Notes under the pieces: model-generated
The model's input: the letters and a program-made list of their open reading frames with translations, nothing else
What the model was told of the DNA's origin: nothing
Databases searched by the model: none
DNA from: Chloroflexota bacterium
GTDB lineage: Bacteria; Chloroflexota; Ktedonobacteria; Ktedonobacterales; JACDGC01
Assembly (NCBI GenBank): GCA_021812265.1
Contig: JAKAOI010000154.1
Location: forward strand, 1-6,178
Length of the DNA stretch: 6,178 nt
Direction: 5' to 3'
Translations under genes and position numbers: made by a program
Shown: one piece after another, positions 1 through 5,351 of the stretch
How positions within the stretch are numbered: the stretch's first letter is position 1
Layout: each line of letters starts with the position of its first letter

Positions 1-2111
1 CGGCGCAGGTTCCCGATACATTTTTTGCCGTATCGAACGGTCGGTTGGAAAAAGTGGAAACCGACACCAATAATCATACCAAAACATTCTATTATCATGA
101 ATCCGTGCCGTTTCCTGCCTATATCGCCACATTAGCTGTCGGTGAATTTACTGAATTACGTGACGAGTTTGGTGAAACCCCTGTTTTATATTATGTAAGA
201 CCCGGTTTTGAAGAACACGCCAAACGAATGATGGGCGATACACCCAAAATGCTCGCCTACTATTCCGAACATTTCGGTATTCGTTATCCCTATGAAAAGT
301 ATGCGCAAGTTATCCTTGAAGAATTTACCGGCGCTATGGAAAACACTTCAGCAACTTCTCATACTTGGCTGCTGCTGCCCGATGAAAAATCTTTTATCGA
401 TTGGGAAGGGAAAGCCACCGTTGCCCATGAATTGGTGCATCAATGGTTTGGTGACCTATTAACCTGCCGCGATTGGTCGCATGCATGGCTGAACGAAAGC
501 TTTGCTACCTATTTTGAGGAAACGTGGAAACAAGCCGATCCCACCGCAGGTGAATTGGAGTTTCGGCTGGGCATGAAAGCCAATCAGCGGTTCTACCTTG
601 ATGAAGACAGCTCATATCGGCGCCCGATTGTGTATAATGTGTATGAACGCGACGGACAAGAATTATTTGATCGGCATTTATACGAAAAAGGCTCGTGCGT
701 GCTGCATATGCTGCGTTATATTACCGGTGAAGCTGCGTTTTGGCGCGCCATTCAATATTACGCCCAGCGAAATCGCGGCCGCGAAGTGATAACAGCAGAT
801 CTTGAACGCGCGTTTGAAGAATCTGCCGGCAAAAGTTTGGGGCAATTTTTTAATCAGTGGGTATACCATGGCGGGCATCCCGAATTGGATGTATCTTATA
901 CTTGGGATGGCGACGCGAAATTAGCAAAAGTCACTATCAAACAAACACAGAAACCCGACACACTAACGCTGCTGTTTAACACACCTATAGATATTGCGTT
1001 TACATTCGACCACAAAGGCAAAACAGAAACAAAGATTCAGCAAATCACCATTTCGCAGACATCTGAAACATTTGTGTTTCCGTTGGAAAAACGGCCGGTA
1101 GCGGTACGTCTGGATCCTTATGGGTGGATATTAAAAACGGTAACATTTGATCGCCCGGTAACCATGCTGCGCTGGCAGCTGCAACAAGACACTGACCCAA
1201 TGGGCAGACTTGAAGCCGCCGAGGCGCTGGCAAAATTCGATGATAGTGTCACCATTGCAGCTTTAAGCGAGGCGCTGCAACAAGATGATTTTTGGGCTGT
1301 GCGCAGCGCATGCGCAAGCAGTTTAGCCAAAATAAAATCTCAAACCGCGTTAAACGCTTTACTGGCCGCCGCAAAATCCGAAAAGCATCCCAAAGCCTTA
1401 CGAAGTGTTGTCGCTGCGTTAGGAGCATTTAAAGCTCCGGAACGCGCAAACGAAGCCAAAGCGGCTGCCGAAGCGCTGGAACATATCATAAAACATGGCG
1501 CAAAAAGCTATCAGGTTGAAGCAGAAGCTGCTATCAGTTTAGGAAAAACCCGTGTTCCCCAAGCGCAGGCTATTCTTAGCAAACACACCGGCGCATCCGG
1601 CTGGCAAGAAATCGTCAGCAAAGGGGCTATGCTTGGGTTAGCTAAGTTGGGAACACCCGAAGCAGCCGAAGTGTTAACCGGAATTTTAACCGATCCATCC
1701 AAGCCAATGCTGCAACGAGATGGCGCCGCAATGGCGCTGCGATCATTATTGGCTGAAGATAAAATTGCAGCGGATAGCGCCGCCCATATTGCCATCCGCG
1801 AGGCGCTTGTTATGGCGCTGGATGACCCTTGGGTGCGAGCGCGTACATTTGCCGCGCTTGCCTTACTGCAGCTTAATGATCCCGCAACTATTCCGGCGTT
1901 GGAAAACCACATAACTCGCGAGTTGGAATCGCGCCCGCGCAGATATATGCGCCAAGCTGTGCTGGCTATTCGCGCTGGAAATAAAACCGAGGCAGAAAGC
2001 AAAAAACTCCGCAAAGATGTTGAAGAACTGCGTGAAGATAACCGCAAACTACGGGAACGAATCACTATTCTGGAAGCGCGCTTTCCTTCTGAAAAAGCCG
2101 AAACCGAATAG
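1..2111 (+). CDS. M1-family zinc aminopeptidase with C-terminal HEAT repeats (5' truncated by window)
   Basis: Family members remove N-terminal amino acids from peptides using one zinc ion. The frame is open from base 3, and the first visible residues (a ...TFFAVSNGRL segment) already belong to the N-terminal beta domain. The true start is therefore upstream, and the TTG at 45 is not a start. Numbering from base 3 (702 visible residues): GAMEN substrate-binding motif at 110-114, zinc motif HELVH at 142-146, third ligand Glu165 in WLNES, and the transition-state Tyr227 in LYEKGS. All catalytic residues are intact. A beta-sandwich follows at about 290-380, then helical HEAT-like repeats at about 388-650 rich in Ala/Leu. 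A charged coiled-coil tail (about 664-694) ends the protein. No signal peptide can be judged because the N-terminus is missing. The fold and catalytic class are secure; the physiological substrate and any partner bound by the HEAT region or coil are unknown. Confidence 0.95.
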   Translation, partial: AQVPDTFFAVSNGRLEKVETDTNNHTKTFYYHESVPFPAYIATLAVGEFTELRDEFGETPVLYYVRPGFEEHAKRMMGDTPKMLAYYSEHFGIRYPYEKYAQVILEEFTGAMENTSATSHTWLLLPDEKSFIDWEGKATVAHELVHQWFGDLLTCRDWSHAWLNESFATYFEETWKQADPTAGELEFRLGMKANQRFYLDEDSSYRRPIVYNVYERDGQELFDRHLYEKGSCVLHMLRYITGEAAFWRAIQYYAQRNRGREVITADLERAFEESAGKSLGQFFNQWVYHGGHPELDVSYTWDGDAKLAKVTIKQTQKPDTLTLLFNTPIDIAFTFDHKGKTETKIQQITISQTSETFVFPLEKRPVAVRLDPYGWILKTVTFDRPVTMLRWQLQQDTDPMGRLEAAEALAKFDDSVTIAALSEALQQDDFWAVRSACASSLAKIKSQTALNALLAAAKSEKHPKALRSVVAALGAFKAPERANEAKAAAEALEHIIKHGAKSYQVEAEAAISLGKTRVPQAQAILSKHTGASGWQEIVSKGAMLGLAKLGTPEAAEVLTGILTDPSKPMLQRDGAAMALRSLLAEDKIAADSAAHIAIREALVMALDDPWVRARTFAALALLQLNDPATIPALENHITRELESRPRRYMRQAVLAIRAGNKTEAESKKLRKDVEELREDNRKLRERITILEARFPSEKAETE

Positions 2112-2139
2112 CCGCAGCGAACTGAAACTGCATATCACA

Positions 2140-2172
2140 CCTGCGCAAGGGGCAACCGTTCCCTCGCGCAGG
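2140..2172. other. GC-rich hairpin between the M1 peptidase and DinB genes
   Basis: CCTGCGC (2140-2146) pairs with GCGCAGG (2166-2172). After one mismatch, AGGG plus a G-T pair continue the stem against TCCCT, leaving a short loop. It starts 29 bases after the peptidase stop codon. No run of T follows, so it is a poor intrinsic terminator. It could instead be an mRNA-stabilising or processing hairpin, or a small dispersed repeat. The core AAGGGGCA...CCCT resembles the internal hairpin of the element at 3000-3126. Confidence 0.45.
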
Positions 2173-2214
2173 ATAATCTTTCAGCACAAAATTTATGAAA
2201 GTGAATCCGCCCAT

Positions 2215-2724
2215 ATGAACGCAAAAGATTTCATCAACCTAGAGCTGCAAGAAATGCGTGGATTGTTTAACGCATCGCTGCAAGATATAACAGAAGAACA
2301 GTTTAACTGGATTCCGGGATCTGCCGCCAACCCGATTCGCGCCATTGCCATACACGCTTGGGGCGCTGAAGATTACTTTATCCAAACCATATTACAAAAT
2401 AAACCCAGAATATTTGAGACCGAACATTGGGGGGAAAAACTTGGGTTACCCAACACTCCCGGACAAGGCCGCGGATGGGAAGCTGCAGTTACAACACAGA
2501 TAAGTCTTGCAAAAGCTCTGGAATATTACACAAATGTGCAGGCTGCAACCGCAATATATTGCAGCAACATAACCGATGAAGAATTGCAGAAAACGGTTCA
2601 GTTTTTTAAACAAGAAATCAGCGCCGCCAAAGCTATTTCTCGGTTATTGCTGCACTCAACCGGGCACGCTGGAGAAATTGCCGCGCTGCGCGGTATGCAA
2701 GGCGTAAAAGGTTTACCATTTTAA
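2215..2724 (+). CDS. DinB superfamily protein (putative metal-dependent four-helix-bundle enzyme)
   Basis: The 169-residue protein has the length and pattern of DinB/YfiT-like four-helix bundles. That family includes thiol-dependent transferases and many members of unknown function. The expected metal-binding histidine triad is present: His47 in helix 2 (AIHAWGAED) and His147 plus His151 in the late HSTGH motif, followed by GEIAALRG as usual. The open frame extends upstream to 2017, but that part overlaps the peptidase gene and reads as non-conserved sequence. The ATG at 2215 is the first in-frame ATG before the DinB-like region, although its ribosome binding site is weak (GAAAGTGA about 10 bases upstream). 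It lies 103 bp after the peptidase and may be co-transcribed with it unless the hairpin at 2140-2172 interrupts. The substrate is unknown. Fold assignment is fairly secure from the motif pattern; enzymatic function is not assigned. Confidence 0.85.
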   Translation: MNAKDFINLELQEMRGLFNASLQDITEEQFNWIPGSAANPIRAIAIHAWGAEDYFIQTILQNKPRIFETEHWGEKLGLPNTPGQGRGWEAAVTTQISLAKALEYYTNVQAATAIYCSNITDEELQKTVQFFKQEISAAKAISRLLLHSTGHAGEIAALRGMQGVKGLPF

Positions 2725-2746
2725 ACATATTCACAACCATTTCCTG

Positions 2747-2776
2747 TTGTATTTTTCATCAAACATATGGTATAGT
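2747..2776 (+). promoter_or_regulatory. Sigma-70-type promoter with extended -10, upstream of the leader peptide
   Basis: TTGTAT (2747-2752) is a reasonable -35. An 18-base spacer leads to TATAGT (2771-2776), preceded by TGG, which forms an extended -10 (TGnTATAGT). Transcription would begin near 2782-2784, only a few bases ahead of a very strong ribosome binding site. It sits just after the DinB stop codon in otherwise AT-rich DNA. Confidence 0.65.
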
Positions 2777-2803
2777 GTAAGTATTGAAAGGAGGTGGTGT
2801 TTC

Positions 2804-2881
2804 GTGAGTGAACGTTTCAACCGTATAAGCAATGTTTTCTCTCGCTGCGCCGATTTATCTTCTATGGGTGAGCGACAGTAA
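2804..2881 (+). CDS. 25-codon putative leader peptide / small protein
   Basis: A GTG start (2804) opens a 25-residue frame ending in TAA (2879-2881). It begins MSERFNRIS and ends SSMGERQ. AAAGGAGGTG (2787-2796) is a full 10-base complement to the canonical anti-Shine-Dalgarno sequence, 9 bases from the ATG-equivalent GTG, and is the strongest site in the window. The peptide has four Arg and five Ser but no run of one amino acid, so a classic amino-acid-biosynthesis attenuator is not obvious. There is no membrane segment. The stop codon lies only 7 bases before the structured RNA element at 2889-2944, so a ribosome at the end of the frame would cover the first stem strand. This suggests a regulatory leader, but a functional small protein is also possible. 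I do not recognise the family. Confidence 0.6.
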   Translation: MSERFNRISNVFSRCADLSSMGERQ

Positions 2882-2888
2882 TATCTGT

Positions 2889-2944
2889 AACCGCTGTCTA
2901 CGGCTGATAACTCATTAGCCGGCAGAGATTCTGCTTATGCGGTT
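2889..2944 (+). promoter_or_regulatory. Predicted three-way-junction RNA element in a leader transcript
   Basis: Closing stem P1 is AACCGC (2889-2894) with GCGGTT (2939-2944), extendable by wobble pairs on the outside. Inside are two hairpins placed back to back. P2 is CGGCTGA (2901-2907) with TTAGCCG (2915-2921), 7 bp including one G-U. P3 is GCAGA (2922-2926) with TCTGC (2930-2934), closed by a 3-base loop. P2 and P3 abut with no gap, which favours coaxial stacking. The unpaired joints are TGTCTA and TTAT. An intrinsic terminator starts 4 bases later. The arrangement is typical of cis-regulatory leaders, but I do not recognise it as a named riboswitch class. The fold is from hand pairing and has no covariation support. 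Confidence 0.5.
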
Positions 2945-2948
2945 GTTG

Positions 2949-2985
2949 CCGGAGCGAAATATTAAATTCGCTCCGGTATTTTTAT
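2949..2985 (+). terminator. Strong intrinsic (rho-independent) terminator
   Basis: A perfect 10-bp stem, CCGGAGCGAA (2949-2958) with TTCGCTCCGG (2967-2976), closes an 8-base A/T loop and is followed directly by TATTTTTAT. It ends a transcript of about 200 bases started by the 2747-2776 promoter, or acts as a conditional terminator ahead of the gene at 3152. The DinB gene could also terminate here. Confidence 0.85.
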
Positions 2986-2999
2986 GCATTCACGTTATC

Positions 3000-3126
3000 A
3001 GGACTTTCGCTGCAACATAGAAAATTGGAGATGTATAAGGGGCAGGCGTCCCTTGTACGGGGTTCTGGGGTGTCCCCAGACCTCCCGTATTTCAGAACAT
3101 GTGCTTCTCTTTCAAGCGAAAGTTCT
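3000..3126. mobile_element. MITE-like non-coding element with 12-bp terminal inverted repeats
   Basis: AGGACTTTCGCT (3000-3011) and AGCGAAAGTTCT (3115-3126) are inverted copies, 11 of 12 identical with the exception forming a G-T pair. They bound 127 bp with no credible gene. The inside is unlike its surroundings. It holds one small hairpin, AAGGG/CCCTT (3037-3041 and 3050-3054), and a larger GC-rich hairpin at 3056-3089. No clear target-site duplication flanks the ends. The structure fits a miniature inverted-repeat element or another short dispersed intergenic repeat. Only one copy is visible, so mobility is inferred from structure alone. It ends 25 bases before the next start codon and may influence that gene's expression. 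Confidence 0.55.
3056..3089. repeat. GC-rich hairpin inside the MITE-like element
   Basis: Outer stem TACGGG (3056-3061) pairs with CCCGTA (3084-3089). After a small asymmetric internal loop, TCTGGGG (3064-3070) pairs with CCCCAGA (3074-3080) around a TGT loop. The two stems give 13 bp of pairing, symmetric enough to form on either strand. No T-run follows it, so it is not a standard terminator. Confidence 0.7.
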
Positions 3127-3151
3127 AGATATATTAGAGGATTAAAGAGCA

Positions 3152-4225
3152 ATGATTCTGCTTCATGAAACGGAAACTCCACATTATTTACCCGTTTTAG
3201 GCCTTCAAAAAGGTCACCCCGTTTGGCACGCCATTTCATCTTTACCCGGCGCTAACGGCGCAATAGAACTGCTGCAAATGGCGCGTAAAATTGGCGCCCA
3301 CGATTGCTGGATTCAAGACGCCGGTTCCTATCGCGAACATTTTGATTTATTTAAAAATTCCGTGGAAATTGCGCTGGCTCTTGGCGCAGTGCGCGCCACC
3401 ACATCAGAAATTGGCGCCGTGTTAAAATTAAAAAAAGGCCAATACCCCGATGAAAACGCCATCATTTCCAGTGTTACCAGTTCACAAATGAAATCAATCA
3501 TCTATTCTGCTTCGCAGCGCGCGCCATCATTCTTTACACTATGCGAAACCGCCGCGCAAAATATTTTAAACTTTTTTCTTTGTCGAAATGGAGCTTTTCA
3601 ATCCGCCGCAATTTTGTGCGGCCCAGGAGGCACGGGATTAGTAGGCATAGCGCTGGCGCGCGCCGCCGCGAAAAAATCGCTTCCGGCAGATATTTATTTA
3701 ATCAATCGAAACCATACACTTACGGAAAACGAACACAGCATTATACAAAATCTGGAGCAATCGGGCGCGCATATCTTCACACATATTCCCGCTAAAAATG
3801 AGCTGGCGCGCTACCAATATCTTTTCGACGCGCTGCTGGGCAACGGCTCGGTAAGTGAGCCATATGGAGCGGTTGCCTCCGCTATTTTTGCGCTGCAGCA
3901 ATATCCGCAAAACACTATTGCCATAGATCTGCCTTCCGGTATGGATCCGGATGAGCGCGGTGTGTATGACCTTTGCGTTTGCGCCGCAGAAACCTATATT
4001 ATAACACTGCCGCGCCGATGCCATACCCATACATTCTCCGAACAATACACGGGCAAGCCGCTTATGGTTATGAGCGGAGCGGATAAAAAAGCAATAAAAT
4101 CAGTCAGCGCAGGTATCGGCGCCAATGTGCCCTTGCAAGGATATTTTGCGCTGCTGCGGCGCCAGCTTGCCGAAGCGCAAGATTTTTCCAGCGAGTGGAC
4201 ACGGTTTATCGCCGATCTGCGTTAG
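3152..4225 (+). CDS. YjeF N-terminal domain-like protein (divergent NAD(P)HX epimerase family)
   Basis: The 357-residue protein matches the Rossmann-like YjeF_N pattern from about residue 105. Seen in order: TSSQMK, TLCETAA at 129-135 (where relatives have LMENAG), CGPGGTGLVGIALAR at 156-170 (relatives: CGPGNNGGDG), DALLGNG at 226-232, and IAIDLPSGMDPDERG at 256-270. Family members epimerise hydrated NADH/NADPH as part of cofactor repair. Asp226, Asp259 and Ser262 are conserved, but the Asn-Asn and Gly-Asp of the phosphate/potassium loop are replaced, so activity is uncertain. Residues 1-104 form a region I do not recognise. The C-terminal ADP/ATP-dependent dehydratase domain often fused to this fold is absent. 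No signal peptide or membrane segment is seen, so it is probably cytosolic. The ATG at 3152 has only a modest AGAGG site 11 bases upstream. It follows the leader/terminator and MITE region and converges on the MBL-fold gene. Confidence 0.8.
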   Translation: MILLHETETPHYLPVLGLQKGHPVWHAISSLPGANGAIELLQMARKIGAHDCWIQDAGSYREHFDLFKNSVEIALALGAVRATTSEIGAVLKLKKGQYPDENAIISSVTSSQMKSIIYSASQRAPSFFTLCETAAQNILNFFLCRNGAFQSAAILCGPGGTGLVGIALARAAAKKSLPADIYLINRNHTLTENEHSIIQNLEQSGAHIFTHIPAKNELARYQYLFDALLGNGSVSEPYGAVASAIFALQQYPQNTIAIDLPSGMDPDERGVYDLCVCAAETYIITLPRRCHTHTFSEQYTGKPLMVMSGADKKAIKSVSAGIGANVPLQGYFALLRRQLAEAQDFSSEWTRFIADLR

Positions 4226-4261
4226 CGCACCTCAACAACACAATTTTTTCGTCTAACGCAG
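4217..4261. repeat. Inverted repeat across the convergent gene ends, possible weak terminator
   Basis: CTGCGTTAG (4217-4225) and CTAACGCAG (4253-4261) are perfect 9-bp inverted copies separated by 27 bases. The left arm contains the stop codon of the YjeF-like gene, and the right arm ends 7 bases before the end of the convergent MBL-fold gene. The location suggests a shared transcription-termination or RNA 3'-end structure. The loop is long, and only the + strand has a T-rich stretch after the stem (ATTATTTTT), so intrinsic termination is weakly supported. Confidence 0.4.
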
Positions 4262-4268
4262 TCTTAGA

Positions 4269-5111
4269 TTATTTTTGCAGCAGCGCTTGGCGCGGAAAAC
4301 CATCTTCTACCGTTGCGTCTAATGTTTCCGTAAAATGAACGGTCATGCCATCCCGTGGAATAATAATTTTCCCTGCGTATTCTTTCGCGGCAACTGCGCG
4401 CGCCAACGTTTCATCGGTATGCGGCGCAGATAAATGCACCAGCCCCAATGATTTCACATGGTTATCTTGCGCAGTTTTTGCTGCTTGCTGAGCGGTAAAG
4501 TGTCCCACCTTATCCGCCATTTCCTCATTTCCTTGAATATACGTCGCTTCCGTAATAAAGCATGAAGCGTTCGCGGCAATATCCTTCAAAGAATCGGTAT
4601 ATTTTGTATCGCTGGTATACCCAAGAATAGCTTTGGGAGCATCGGGGCTGCTTAAACGTATTCCGGCGCAGGGAACACTATGCAGGGTAAGAAACGCCGT
4701 TGCGGCAAAATCTGCCATAAAAAATGGCTCACCGGGTTGAATCGTATGAATATCGATGGCATAGGCCCATGTTTCCGGAATAATTTCAAAAGCATATACA
4801 TCTAACAGTTTATGAATTATCTCGGTAACCGGCGCTATTGCATAAATTGGCAAAGCAGTAGTGCGCCCGCCTAGCCGCAGACTTTCTATCAGCGAAGGTA
4901 AGCCGCCAATATGATCGATATGCGCATGAGTGATAAATACTGCGTCAATACTTTCAGCGTTTTTGCCGGCGCGCAATATATTTCGATAGGGATCGCCGCC
5001 ACAATCAATAAGAACCGTTTTATCTCTGGATTCGTTTTCAATCAGCAAAGAAGTGTTTGCCCTATCTAAACTCGGCAAAGCAGCTCCGGTGCCTAAAAAT
5101 GTAACATACAT
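4269..5111 (-). CDS. Metallo-beta-lactamase-fold hydrolase, RNase Z/ElaC-like
   Basis: The 280-residue protein begins MYVTFLGTGAALPS, the usual first strand of RNase Z-like (COG1234-type) MBL-fold enzymes. The dinuclear zinc site is complete: HAHIDH at 62-67 (His62, His64, Asp66, His67), His144 in LHSVPC, Asp168 in YTSDTK and His226 in LVHLS. His204 in the GHFTAQQA motif is also typical of this branch. Relatives include tRNA 3'-processing RNase Z, phosphodiesterases and arylsulfatase-like enzymes. The long flexible tRNA-binding arm of true RNase Z is not seen, so tRNA maturation should not be assumed. The frame extends back to a TTG at 5129, but AGAAGG lies 8 bases before the ATG at 5111, which fixes the start. 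There is no signal peptide. It follows rdgB in the same direction after a 240-bp gap and probably has its own promoter. Confidence 0.9.
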   Translation of the reverse strand: MYVTFLGTGAALPSLDRANTSLLIENESRDKTVLIDCGGDPYRNILRAGKNAESIDAVFITHAHIDHIGGLPSLIESLRLGGRTTALPIYAIAPVTEIIHKLLDVYAFEIIPETWAYAIDIHTIQPGEPFFMADFAATAFLTLHSVPCAGIRLSSPDAPKAILGYTSDTKYTDSLKDIAANASCFITEATYIQGNEEMADKVGHFTAQQAAKTAQDNHVKSLGLVHLSAPHTDETLARAVAAKEYAGKIIIPRDGMTVHFTETLDATVEDGFPRQALLQK

Positions 5112-5152
5112 TATGCTGCCTTCTTTCAAATCAGATATGTTTAATTCTGAAC

Positions 5153-5179
5153 ATAATACACTTTTTAAGCCAAATTCAA
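5153..5179 (-). promoter_or_regulatory. Possible promoter for the MBL-fold hydrolase gene
   Basis: Read on the - strand, TTGAAT (5174-5179) and TATTAT (5153-5158) resemble -35 and -10 boxes. The spacer is only 15 bases, which is short. It would start transcription about 30 bases before the AGAAGG ribosome binding site. The distance from rdgB makes a separate promoter reasonable, but the match is weak. Confidence 0.3.
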
Positions 5180-5351
5180 TAGAAAAAGCGCTAAAAACTC
5201 ATTTACTCTGTTTTTTGTGAACAATTTACTGTAGAACACATAAAACCGCGGCGCTATCGGTAAAAATAGCTGAATCTGCCGTATTTGAAATAGACAAAAC
5301 AACAAATGCATGCGGCTCCTGCTTGTCTTTTCCTTATTGCTATTATACAAA

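Noticed and set aside
45..47. TTG as the start codon of the aminopeptidase
   Set aside because: The frame stays open to the window edge and the residues before the TTG match the family's N-terminal domain, so the gene begins outside the window.
1511..2065. 184-codon open frame on the - strand
   Set aside because: It lies entirely within the HEAT region of the M1 peptidase gene. The translation is low-complexity Ser/Ala/Arg-rich sequence typical of the antisense of an Ala/Leu-rich gene, with no recognisable motif.
2017..2214. Upstream extension of the DinB frame
   Set aside because: It overlaps the coiled-coil end of the peptidase gene, crosses the intergenic hairpin and is not DinB-like. 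The ATG at 2215 fits the family length.
2804..2985. Known riboswitch classes (M-box, yybP-ykoY, TPP, purine, mini-ykkC)
   Set aside because: The three-way junction and the surrounding sequence lack the conserved cores of these classes as I remember them, so no named class is assigned.
2982..3239. 85-codon open frame on the - strand across the inverted-repeat element
   Set aside because: It runs through hairpins and into the start of the YjeF-like gene in antisense. No ribosome binding site or family-like residues were seen.
3698..4045. 115-codon open frame on the - strand
   Set aside because: It is antisense to the conserved YjeF-N core (DALLGNG and DLPSG), which clearly codes on the + strand.
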